The notes under the pieces: model-generated | Seen by the model: only the letters and a program-made list of their open reading frames with translations | What the model was told of the DNA's origin: nothing | Database searches by the model: none | Shown here: positions 52,401 through 61,708 of the stretch, piece after piece | Position numbering within the stretch: the stretch's first letter is position 1 | Layout: the number at the start of each line of letters is the position of its first letter | Translations under genes and position numbers: made by a program | NCBI RefSeq assembly: GCF_028858725.1 | Contig: NC_084771.1 | Location: forward strand, 10,010,915-10,074,914 | Reading direction: 5' to 3' | From: Colius striatus | Lineage: Eukaryota; Chordata; Aves; Coliiformes; Coliidae | Length of the DNA: 64,000 nt

Positions 52401-55400
52401 TTTGTATGCTGCATGTACACTCCGAAACTGTGTAGCACAGCCAGTGCTAACAGCCTGTTGAAATCAAAATCCTTTATGATATAGTAGCTTGGGCTCAGCT
52501 CTTTAGTCAGTCGTGGAGAACAGGAGAGGTGCCTGAGGACTGGAGGAAAGCAAATGTCACTCCAGTCTTCAAAAAGGGCAAGGAAGGAGGAGCCAGGTGA
52601 CAACAGACTGGTCAGCCTCACCTCCATACCTGGAAGGGTGATGGAACAACTTATCCTGGGGGCTGTCTCCAGGCATTTAAAGGATGAGAGGGTCATTAGG
52701 AGCAGTTAATATGGTTTTACCAAAGGGAAGTCATGTTTGACCAACCCGAGAGCCTTTTATGAAGATGTAACCAGGTGGATAGATGTGTGGGGTGACCTCA
52801 TTAATGTTTACAAATACGTAAAGGGTGTCAGGAGGATGCAGCCAGGCTGTTCACAATGATGTCCAATGATAGGACAAGGAGCAACAGGTACAAGGTGGAA
52901 CAGAAGAAACATAAGGTAAAACTTCTTCCCTGTTGAGGTGAGGGAGCTGCCCAGATGGGCTGTAGAGGCTCCTTCTCCAGAGACATTCAGACTCAGCTGG
53001 ATCAGTTCCTGTGTGACCTACTCTAGGTGGTGCTGCTCTGGCAATGGGGTTGCACTGGATGAGCTTTCCAGGTCCCTTCCAACCCTTAAGATTCTGTGAT
53101 TCTTCTGAACAAAGCAGAGTTGTTTAAGATTCAACATTTGAAAAAAAAAAAGCAGGTGAGCAACTTGTGCAGAAAGGCTCCAAGGGACACCATCATACAA
53201 CCCTCAACATTGGAAAAACTGGTTAAATATACTGCATGTCCAAAGAGCGACTTTTAAAGACTGACCCACCAAAGCAAAACCCAAAATAATAAAAGGGGAA
53301 AAAAAACACAAAATAAGTAGGCCAAGACAGAGCTACTTACAATCTTTCAGAGAACAAATGTGAATGAGATGATGAATTTCAGAAAATCTGCTTGTGCTTA
53401 CTTTGCTGTATTAGTTCCAGCTTCAGGACTACTATAATCACCATGAGGGGGAGGGCAGAAAGGAGCAAAACTGGAGTTGTATTTCTGGAAGTTGACAGAA
53501 CATACTGTCATGATTTTCTAAACACAGAATTATATGTTGCTTCCCCCATCTTTTAAAACCCCTTGGTTGTGTGGCACTGAAGGCAGATAAAAAGAGCTGT
53601 CAGCTCAGCCATCGCTCCCTATGATTTAGGTTTGAAATTATCCCTTTTTGTGCATCCAGGAAGGCTGCCATTCTAGGCATAACAAATTATGCTAAATTGA
53701 ACTTTGGATTCCATCTCTTGGCTTGCTTATGCAGGCAAAACAAACTGATAACCTCAAAAAGAGCAGGTATAACATTGTCACACACTTCCCAAGACTCCAT
53801 GCTTCTCAACACTACAGAACCCTCTCAGGCTGCACAGTCATTCAGTGCACACAGGAGAGGCTGGCTCTGCCCACTCTGCAATAGAGAGTAAACCTCACAC
53901 AACACTCTGGCCACTGCCAGTACCGTGGAGGCCACAGTGAGATTAGAAAATGCTGTATTTCAAAGTAAGCTTGCTACCATGACATGTTTAAAACCTGAAG
54001 TCTTAAGAGTGTTTTAAAATAAATAAACACAGAATGCTTTGTAAACTTTCACATGAATGTTTATTCAATCAGGAGCTGGTCTTGCAAGGATCTCACAAAG
54101 GTAAAGCAAGCCATATACACTCGTAAACTCTGTAATTTTATGCTCTTTAAAAAGTTGATAGTAAAACTAAGCTCCAGTGAAAAGAACAGATGGAAAGGAT
54201 GCTGGATTAAGGGTAGGATGGACAGAAACTACTGCTTACAGTTCTGATCTTTATAACTGCTGTAAGAAACCCACTTCCCCTTTCTTAGCCACTGTCTCTG
54301 AGGTTGCCAAAGTGCTCACAGCTAGTTCATCCACCTGGAAAGAGCTCAGCAAGATTTCTCCTCACCTTGGGTTTCTCTCAGGTGACCTAGTAACACACAT
54401 AAGAGTAGATGTCTTGCTAGTACAGCAGTCAGATATTTTGGAGTTTTTTGGCCCTCTAAAAGAACAAACAGATCTACAGACACTCAAGGCCCAGTGCTTA
54501 TGGGTATTGTTCCTCTGTGAGTTGGTAATAAGATTTTCTCATGACCTTCACACACCAAACAGTGGAGAAACAATACTGCAAAAAGCAAGGAAGCGGATGC
54601 TGACGAAAGCAAAACATAACACTGTGGATTTATGAACAGGTTGTAAGTTCAGGTGTTACACATGTACAGGTTAAAAAGGCACAGAGGTATGACAGGAAAA
54701 TTCAGACACAAACTGTATAGCAGCCTCTCATGTGTAGAGGAGAGGCTACGTCTCGTGCATGGAGTTATGAAGTGGATAAATCACAGAATGGTTTGGGTTG
54801 GAAGGACCCTTTAAAGGTCAGCCAGTCCAACCCCCTTGCAATGAACAAGGACACCTTCCACTAGATCAGGCTGTGCAGAGCCCCATCCAATCTGGCCTCT
54901 ACTGTTTCCAGGAACGGGGCATCTACCACCTCTCTGAGCAACCTGTGAAACCTGTTTCAGTATCCTCATTGTAAAAAAAATTCTTCCTTAGATGTAGTTT
55001 AAATCTACTTTGTTTTAGTTTAAAACCATTACCCCTTGCTCTACTGCAACAAGCCCTCCTTAAAACTTTGTCCCTATCTTTCTCATAATCCCCCTTTAAG
55101 TATTCACTAGGAATGGAGCTGAAAACACAAAATATGACATAAAAACCAAAACAACCTACTTTATTTTGGCAACAAGGCTAGGAACCTCCCAAACCAACAC
55201 CTGCAAGAGCATTTACTGAAAGCCATTTATTTTAATAGGAACAAGATACCAAGTGATGTGCACAGAAACATTGATTAATTCAATGTATTTAAAGTATTTA
55301 CTTTAAATCTTCATTTTCTACCCATCACACAGCAGAGTACAAACAGTATGTGGAAAAACCTTGCACAACAGTGACCTACTAACTGGTTTGCACAGGGTTA

Positions 55401-58400
55401 CACATTTCCCCCTTCTCTCCCCAATCAGCCCACAAACCAAAGCAGGTTATTCTCCAGCTGGGTTTTAAATGCAAATATTAATATTTGTTTCCTTCAGCTT
55501 AACAAGTCAATCAAGAAGCAGAGCACTGTTGGAAACAGAAGTCTGCTTAGCTAGCTCTACTCTTATCCTCCCTTCTTTCCACTTCCTCAGTGATACCTTC
55601 CCAGCTATAAGGGCTATTTCTCTGATAAAACTAAAACAAAGTTCTACCAATATAGGTGAAACAGTAGTAAAGCAGACACTACACATCAGTGACACAAAAG
55701 CCTTGCTTGAGCTGAGCAGTGTAAACCATTCAGGTGGTAAATGGAAATGTATTACTTACAGATGATTCAGTCATCTCTTCTCTAGCATTGAAGTTAATAA
55801 TGATATCCATGCTGTACTGAGTCAAGAGTAGAGGAAGACTACCACTGACTTGTACACTGGATTTGAGCTCTTCAGGCATGTCTTACTGGCTTAGCAAACA
55901 ATCAGTCCTAAATCTAAGGGAAGTGTCCCTAACTATCTTACCAAGAAACACCGATATGTCTCATAACAGTTTACTATTCACTTCTCACAAAATGTAGCTA
56001 TCAGAGAGGAAAGAGACCAGATCTGTGCTTCCCACCTTGCTCCATTCTAGTATTCTGTTTTGCTTCTACAACAAGAAGTTGTCAGTGCAACCCACCTGTC
56101 CCTGTACTCCTGACTCAACAACTCTGTTCCTCAGCTGAATGTGTTGGTGCCTGGAGGGCAGCAGGCATATTCTGGGTGAGATGATGCCATCAGACCCATG
56201 GAAATGCAGTCTCTGTTGCTCCCTCTCCTCAGTTATGACAGAGGACTAGTGGCTGTCCAGGGACACACATGTGCCACAGAACTACAAATACACCCCTTCT
56301 AAATATTTTTGAAACAGAAGCTATACATTTTTTCATGAAGGGTAACAAAATGCCTCAATAGCCCTTTCTATTTCACTTTCCTTGATAATTCTGCAGTTGC
56401 TTGCAAAAAGAAAACAAAACCTCCTAGAGTCCACAGTTAAGATAAGGGCTAGGAAATAAAATGAAGTCAAAGGGACACAGCAGAGACCCAGAGCTGTAGT
56501 TGGTAGTTCTTGGCTGTGTCCTGTCATGCAGTGTCAGCAACCTTACCAAGCAATGAATCATATGCAAATGAACAAGTATTTTCCAAGAGTTTCCAATCTT
56601 CTCAGAGCAATAGTTGCCACATGAACATTATGCAATCACTCAAAAGGGGATGGTGCTCACATCAAGGAAATGCAATGATCATGAGGCACAGGAGACATGA
56701 CCCACAGTACAAAAACATGGATGTTATTTTAGGGAGGGGGATATGATTAAAGTTATCACTACATGACTGCCTGCTATCTGCAATCAGGTATTGCATTTAA
56801 CTTTTAGAGTGATATTGCAGAGGAGTGGAGTGTCTGAGAGGGAAAGTCAGAAACACCCAGCCCTGTGAGGCTGACTGACTGAAGGTCTGAGGATGTCACA
56901 AATCTGTGTCTCAGTTTTCCAGACTAGAAGTGCTGGTAAAAACTGCATATTTTACTAAAAAGATATCATGTACTATACAATCACTACAGAGTAGCATAAT
57001 CCTGAAGAAAGTAGTTTCTCAAAAGGACTTTGTTAAGGTAATTAATTTTTTTTACAAAGAAGGCTTAGGTTTTTCACCTTTGCATGATCACAATTCAAAC
57101 AGTACTTTTACTTACTGGACATTAATCAAAGTAAATGCAAATTAACTGAGTCCATTTTAAAATATAGCACCCAGACTTTAATTTTCCTGGGCTAGCTGAA
57201 GAAATAAAAACCAAACAAGTGAAATTAACAGTAAGTTTAGCCAAGCTACACACCACCTAAACCACTGATGCTGAAATATCCCATAGCATTTGATTAAACA
57301 GCTATAGAAAAACATCTGGAAGCAAGTTTTGTACAACTATTTAGTGCTAGCAGAGAAATCAAACATCAAGTTCTCCACTTGAACAAGACAGTAAAGAGAA
57401 TCTGCTTCCCCAAAGCTGTAAAAAGTCTCCTCTTGAAAAACGCCACAATACTTCAGAAGGGACAGCAGTAGGTTAGGAGTATTTGCTTAGCTTTCTTTTA
57501 TCATCCCAACCAAAATCAAGGTCAGTACAGGGGCAAAAATGAATCCAAGATCGAGTCTATGTAGTCAAAGTCTCTAAACCAAATCACAAACACTGGGATG
57601 GTCATGTTCAGGTTTGGCAGCATGCTCATAGGAAAATGCATTGCCTTACAATTACCCTCTTAATCTGAGGCTCAGTCAGCTGATCTCAGGAATGTATCCA
57701 AAATATTACATGAGATTGGGTCAATCACCTCTGGGGTGTAGAACTCCACAACAAAGTCATGATTCAGCCACCTCCCAAGACCTTAATTTCACCTGTGTTT
57801 GGGACAGGCAATTAAAAACACAAGTTGTGTTGAGATTAAGTATGAAGGTCTGGGAAGTTTTCTGCAGTATCTAAAACTTTAAGATCAGGTGGCCATTGCC
57901 ACACATGTAGAAGCCAAAAAAAACATCTCTCTTGTTAAGAGTATTACTGTGAAACTCCAAATGCTCAGCTTTGTACAGCACCGCTGTAGTGCAGTTCAAC
58001 TGGAGCTCAAGGTAATCAAAACCAGTAGTCAGTATCTAGATGTAAAAGAAAAACTTCACTCTTTACATGTGAAGTCAGCCTCCTCAAGCTGGTCTGCAAG
58101 AGCCCCTTTGGATGCTGCAACCTACTCTCGAGTTTGCTGCTGTTTGAAATGAGACCTAAAGCTGAAGTTTGACCACTTGAAGCAATTACGAGGTAGGACT
58201 ACGAAAACCAGAACTGAACACCCTCAGCCTGATTCCAAGCTGGATTTTGGCAATTCAGACCCCTGTGACAGTTGATCCAGACTGAACACCTTAGAGCAGG
58301 AATCTTTGTGAAAGATTTTGATGGCATATCATGAAGGAGATGCAATGTTTTGCTATGAGTCAGCTGTGTTTAAGCACTTGCTGGCCTCTAGTTACGCAGC

Positions 58401-59214
58401 AGTGTAACTTCATTAACAATTCTGCATAATCACGCAATTATCAGTCTCCTTGTTAGATTTTCATTGGCAATATGGGTGATACCCTGTTACGTGCATTCAT
58501 GTGAAATGATTACAGAGCTTTTATAAACTAGTGTAACAACCTTTACATTGAGCCTTGTAATCACAACGAATTACCGTGAGCCGAGCCAGAAGAAGAATTC
58601 ACGTTCAATAACTCCCTTAGTCTTTCTGTCTGGAAGAGAGCATCCACCTGCCCTGGGTAGATCTCTGCAAACAGGCCGGGGGTTGACACACCCACCAGCA
58701 GCGAGTTCTCCTTTCTGCAAAGGGCTCTGTGTTTCCCCAGACACCTTTCCCTCCCTAAACCCCCGGGATTTGGGCCTAATTACTTCAAACCCGTCAAAGC
58801 AGTGGCGCCCGGCCGGCAGGCTGGCACTCCCCTCTCAGCCTGGCTCCCACTTCGCTTGCCCCTTCCCTGGCAGCGGTGTCCCCCCGAGGCCCCTTGCGAG
58901 GCCGCCCCGCTGCCGGCTCCCGGCGGTGCGGTCGCGGCGGGGTGCGGCCAGACACCTCCCCGCCCGGACAGGCGGCGGTGCCTCCCACGAACGCTGCATT
59001 TTGCATTACTCTAATTCCTCTGGCGCCCCGGCCGCGGCGGAGCCCTCGCCAGCCCCTCAGCGCGGGGCTGAGGCCGCTCCCGCCGCCGGGGGTGCCCCTC
59101 GCCGGCCGCCCCCACTGCTCCCTCCGGGCCCCCGCACGGCCGCGTCCGTGTGGTCGCGGCTCTCACCATGGTACAGATGGAGGCGAGTCTCCGGACAGTC
59201 ATCAGTATGTCCAT
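31377..59214 (-). CDS. USP12-like: USP12/USP46-family ubiquitin-specific protease, nine exons
   Basis: Joining nine exons (listed separately) gives 1110 bp, 369 residues plus stop, close to human USP12 (370) and USP46 (366). All introns are GT-AG and all phases match. Catalytic Cys48 lies in FGNTCYCNS; the catalytic His316 is in RGHY and the acidic residue in the FDDD run (331-333). Zinc-knuckle cysteines are present at 185/188 and 232/235. Known of the family: cysteine deubiquitinases with weak activity alone, activated by the WD40 proteins WDR48 (UAF1) and WDR20, acting in cytoplasm and nucleus. Residues mix the two mammalian paralogues: [21 protein letters not shown] and GDATNPDRM are USP12-like, while [22 protein letters not shown] and [10 protein letters not shown] are USP46-like. 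Others fit neither (SDLFNS, CEQC, the 155-168 linker). I infer a third paralogue, or else a strongly diverged USP12. No disruption is seen, so the gene looks functional. Confidence 0.95.
31479..36401 (-). other. USP12-like intron 8 (4.9 kb)
   Basis: AT-rich intron with no CR1 or other transposon recognised. Around 34.57-34.98 kb two plus-strand frames of about 119 codons overlap, one preceded by a CAG|GTGAGT-like site, but neither resembles a known protein. Confidence 0.6.
36402..36480 (-). CDS. USP12-like: USP12-like exon 8 (catalytic histidine)
   Basis: 79 bp, residues 310-336. Encodes [20 protein letters not shown] then DDDIVE. His316 and the Asp run complete the catalytic triad. ITIVKSHGF matches USP46 rather than USP12 (IAIVKSHDF). 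Acceptor TTCTGGCAG, donor GTGGGT. Confidence 0.95.
37141..37210. repeat. AT-rich low-complexity tract
   Basis: TATATATTATATATATTAG-type sequence in intron 7; a partly self-complementary simple repeat. Confidence 0.75.
37965..38162 (-). CDS. USP12-like: USP12-like exon 7
   Basis: 198 bp, residues 244-310 (both ends split codons). Contains [20 protein letters not shown], the USP12-type DQLHRY and [20 protein letters not shown]. Acceptor GGTTCAG, donor GTACGT. Confidence 0.95.
38807..38890 (-). CDS. USP12-like: USP12-like exon 6 (second zinc knuckle)
   Basis: 84 bp, end of codon 216 through part of 244. Encodes [20 protein letters not shown] and SKQEAQK; Cys232 and Cys235 complete the zinc site begun in exon 4. 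CEQC replaces CEEC of USP12. Acceptor TTCCACAG, donor GTAAAG. Confidence 0.94.
39262..39283 (+). mobile_element. CR1 3'-terminal remnant
   Basis: Only the CR1 terminal octamer repeats are left (GATTCTATGATTCTAT). The adjoining body cannot be recognised. Confidence 0.5.
39823..39899 (-). CDS. USP12-like: USP12-like exon 5
   Basis: 77 bp, residues 191-215 plus two bases of codon 216. Encodes [20 protein letters not shown] and ITHCL, a block shared by USP12 and USP46. Acceptor TTTTTTTCAAG, donor GTAAAG. Confidence 0.94.
41123..41349 (-). CDS. USP12-like: USP12-like exon 4 (QQDAHEF box, first zinc knuckle)
   Basis: 227 bp, residues 115-190. Contains [20 protein letters not shown], a charged linker ([11 protein letters not shown] then an acidic stretch around 155-168) that differs from both USP12 and USP46, and the first knuckle RCLNCE. 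Acceptor TTTCCAG, donor GTACGT. Confidence 0.95.
42304..42517 (-). CDS. USP12-like: USP12-like exon 3 (catalytic cysteine)
   Basis: 214 bp, residues 44-114 plus one base of codon 115. It starts [20 protein letters not shown], containing the Cys box with Cys48, and ends RLRKEN. Acceptor TTTTAACCAG, donor GTAAAT. Confidence 0.96.
42518..46611 (-). other. USP12-like intron 2 (4.1 kb)
   Basis: AT-rich, no CR1 seen. The only oddity is an unusually long open frame on the gene's own strand at 45075-45788, overlapped by a 152-codon plus-strand frame; neither is recognised. Confidence 0.65.
46612..46692 (-). CDS. USP12-like: USP12-like exon 2
   Basis: 81 bp, phase 0 at both ends, residues 17-43. It begins [20 protein letters not shown] and ends GLVN. 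Flanked by TTTGTAG and GTAAGT. Nearly identical to mammalian USP12 by eye. Confidence 0.95.
52495..53104 (+). mobile_element. CR1 LINE fragment, plus orientation, internally deleted
   Basis: The 5' part encodes the reverse-transcriptase region (TGGAGGAAAGCAAATGTCAC, GACTGGTCAGCCTCACCTCC). At about 52.79 kb it jumps to the 3' part (ACCTCATTAATGTTTACAAA) and ends TTAAGATTCTGTGATTCTTC. A large internal segment is missing. Confidence 0.88.
54782..55108 (-). mobile_element. CR1 LINE fragment, minus orientation
   Basis: CACAGAATGGTTTGGGTTGG at the 3' end, then AGTCCAACCCCCTTGCAATG and the TTCTTCCTTAGATGTAGTTT block. Typical of the CR1 subfamily with ACCCCTTGCTCTACTGCAAC. Confidence 0.9.
59167..59214 (-). 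CDS. USP12-like: USP12-like exon 1 (coding part)
   Basis: Codes residues 1-16, [16 protein letters not shown], then donor GTGAGA. Human USP12 starts MEILMTV and USP46 starts directly at MTV, so Met1 and Met5 are both possible starts; Met1 is chosen by match to USP12. The exon lies inside the CpG island. Confidence 0.92.
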
Positions 59215-59261
59215 CGGCCCGCCGTGGCCCCGCGCCCCGCGGCCGCCCCCGCCGGCGCCAT
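59202..59261 (-). promoter_or_regulatory. Upstream ORF overlapping the USP12-like start codon
   Basis: An ATG in strong context (A at -3, G at +4) at 59261 opens a 19-codon frame in the +2 phase relative to the main frame. Its stop TGA ends 12 bases past the main ATG. If the transcript begins upstream of it, initiation at the main ATG would be reduced. Confidence 0.4.
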
Positions 59262-59616
59262 GTTGGGACGCAGCCGCCCAACTGACAGCGGCAGCCGGAG
59301 CCGCAGGTGGCGCCACCCTCAAACGGGGCCGGGCGGCGGCGATGCGGCGGCCAAAAGGCGCCGGCTGCGTCCCGCGCCGCGCCCGGGAGCGTTCCCACGC
59401 CTTTCCGACCCCCTCTCCGCAGCCTTCCTCCTCCAGCCCGAAACGTCGGATCCTGCGAAGCTCCCTCGCTGCAAGGGCCGGGAGGGCTTGTGTTGCAGGC
59501 ACGGGCTCTCTCAGGGTCAGCGCAGGGCTGGGGAGTGGTTTTGCGCCAAGCCGTCCGTTGCTGTTCTGCACCTTTAGGAGAATGACCAAAAAGGGCTCCG
59601 TGGGAGCACAGGACTG

Positions 59617-59704
59617 GGAATGCCAGGGGTGTCCGTTGTAAACCAGGAATGCCAAGGGTGTCTGTTGTAAACCAGGAATGCCAAGGGTGTCCGTTGTAAA
59701 CCCA
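59617..59704. repeat. Three-copy 29-bp tandem repeat next to the USP12-like promoter
   Basis: Units start at 59617, 59646 and 59675, each beginning GGAATGCCA and ending TTGTAAACC. They differ by one or two bases. They lie just outside the CpG island. Confidence 0.9.
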
Positions 59705-59784
59705 GGAGGAAAAGGAATGAGAAACGTTGCTGAGTTGCCATATATAAGTGCTATATAGCACTTCATGTAGAGAACACTAATATT

Positions 59785-60028
59785 AGTAGCTGGAACACAA
59801 AAAGTTCCATTTCGACATAAGAAAAAACTATTTGACTGTTGAAGTGAGGGAGCCCTGGCCCAGGCTGCCCAGGGAGGGTGTGGAGGCTCCTGCTCTGGAG
59901 GGCTTCAAAACCCGCCTGGGCACATTGCCGTGTGACCTGATCTAGGTGAGATCTGCTTTAGCAGGGAGGTTGGAATAGATGATCTCTAAAGATCCCTTCC
60001 AGCCTCTTCCATTGTGAGATTTCTTGTG
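59785..60028 (+). mobile_element. CR1 LINE fragment, plus orientation
   Basis: Contains AGCTGGAACACAAAAAGTTC, GCCCTGGCCCAGGCTGCCCA and GGAATAGATGATCTCTAAAG, finishing near the CR1 3' end. Confidence 0.88.
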
Positions 60029-60060
60029 AAGCCAGGGATGGATAGAAAAGTTAGTCATCT

Positions 60061-60140
60061 TAGAATCAGTTCAGTTGGAAAAGATCTCTAAAATCATCAA
60101 GTCCAACCACTAACCTAACACTGCCAAACCCTTCCCTGGC
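60061..60140 (-). mobile_element. Short CR1 3'-end fragment, minus orientation
   Basis: TAGAATCAGTTCAGTTGGAA then AAATCATCAAGTCCAACCAC and AACCTAACACTGCC, a CR1 3' end of a different subfamily. It faces the plus-strand copy ending at 60028. Confidence 0.8.
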
Positions 60141-61029
60141 TCATATTCCCTATTAACTATAAATTAATAGAAAAGTGCTGCTGAAGGTGGCTGGAAGCCC
60201 TCTGCTCACACTGTGCATAAAGCCTACTGTCAGCAAGGATGGGCCTGGTTTCCACACGCCGCCCCTTACTCCAGCCCTGACCTCGTGGGAATATCTGCAG
60301 GGAAGGGAGGATGGTTCTGTTTCCAAAGCACAAACTTTCTTTTTATGAGGCCAAGATGTTTCCATTCTATTTGAGTTGCTTGCCTGCAGTGATGTTCTCT
60401 TACACACATTACCCTTTCCACGTCATCTGGTACTGGCTCCCGAGGGACAGTATTCGGCAACCTAAAAACAAATACTAAACCCTTACAAAAGAGGCTAAAA
60501 GTTAAAAAGGACACATGCTCCTGACAGGCCTTCCATGAACAGCAATGCAACAAAATTAGGGACAGGAAATACAGAAATAGTGGAATGTGTACAGTGATTA
60601 ACCAAACTGAACTATATATTTAAATGATCACATCCCGAAATAGAATCAAAGATGATTTATCGTGGCCGTTGCAGCAACAGCTGAGGACACTTCCTTCCCC
60701 TTTGCCCTCAGGATCAGAACAACTTTGTGCTGGCTACAATTATGGTGCTAAAGCAGCAGCCATGTCCCCAGACACAACCGTCTGAGGTTCCTGCTGAAGC
60801 ATCCAGCCCAGTTTTGAACGTGTTTTACACAGGATGGGGCTCTGTGCAAGGTGAAATCCCACGCACACAGGGCTGGTTCCTCATGCACATCATACTCAGT
60901 TCTCTCCTTCTCTTATCTCCTGCAAAGATGCTTTGTATTGCTTTCCCAACTTGGAGGGTGTTTAGTTCCTGGGAGTCAAGAAGTGGGTTAAACCACTACT
61001 TTTGTTTTCATGTACATGAGAACTGCTAG

Positions 61030-61708
61030 AGAGCAGTGTAGGGGAAAAGGGCCTGGGGGTGCTGGTGGGCAGCAGGATGAGCATGAGCCAGCAACGTGCC
61101 CTCGTGGGCAAGAAGGTCAGTGGCATCCTGGGGTGGATTAGAAGGGCTGTGGGCAGTAGGGTAAGGGAGGTTCTTCTCTCCTCTGCCCTCATGAGACCAC
61201 ATTTGGAATACTGTGTCCAGTTCTGGCCCCTCAGTTCCAGAAGGACAGGGAGCTGCTGGAGAGAGTTCAGTGCAAGGCCACAGAGATGCTGGAGTGGAGC
61301 ATCTCCCTTCTGATGAAAGGCTGAGGGAGCTGGGGCTCTTTAGCTTGGAGAAGAGGAGACTGAGGGGTGATCTCATTAATGTTTACAAATACATAAAGGA
61401 TGGGTGTGAGGAGGCTGGACCCAGGCTGTTCCCAGTGATGGCCAGTGACAGGACAAGGGGCAATTGGTACAAGCTGGAACAGAAGAGGTTCCAGAGAAAC
61501 ACAAGGAAGGATTTCTTCCCTGTTGAGGTGAGGGAGCACTGGAAGGGGCTGCCCAGATGGGCTGTGGAGGCTCCTTCTCTGGAGACATTCAGACCCACCT
61601 GGATGAGTTCCTGTGTGCCCTACTCTAGGTGGTCCTGCTCTGGCAGGGGGGTTGCAGTGGATGAGCTTTCCAGGTCCCTTCCAACACAACATACTGTGAT
61701 TCTGTGAC
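61030..61708 (+). mobile_element. CR1 LINE fragment, plus orientation (about 0.7 kb)
   Basis: Runs from GGGCCTGGGGGTGCTGGTGG through CATGAGACCACATTTGGAAT and TTAGCTTGGAGAAGAGGAGA to ACATACTGTGATTCTGTGAC. A 164-codon plus-strand frame is residual ORF2, C-terminal part, without the rest of the reverse transcriptase. Confidence 0.9.

Larger units (their letters stand above)
46693..59166 (-). other. USP12-like intron 1 (12.5 kb)
   Basis: AT-rich. It holds one CR1 on the plus strand (52495-53104) and one on the minus strand (54782-55108), and the proximal part of the CpG island. Nothing else recognisable: the small open frames have no family resemblance and no splice framing. Confidence 0.7.
58795..59565 (-). 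promoter_or_regulatory. CpG-island promoter of the USP12-like gene
   Basis: Dense CpG from about 58.80 to 59.56 kb surrounds exon 1, with no TATA box, as expected for a broadly expressed gene. CCAACATGGCG at 59256-59266 (minus) resembles a YY1 site of the kind found at transcription starts. The long open frames on both strands here are by-products of GC content. Confidence 0.7.

Noticed and set aside
58548-59766. Several frames of 160-251 codons on both strands around 59 kb
   Set aside because: They lie in the CpG island; all are Arg/Pro/Ala-rich and mutually overlapping. Only the 16-codon exon 1 is supported by homology.
61213-61707. A 164-codon plus-strand frame taken as a gene
   Set aside because: It is the C-terminal remnant of CR1 ORF2 and its 3' end, not a host gene.
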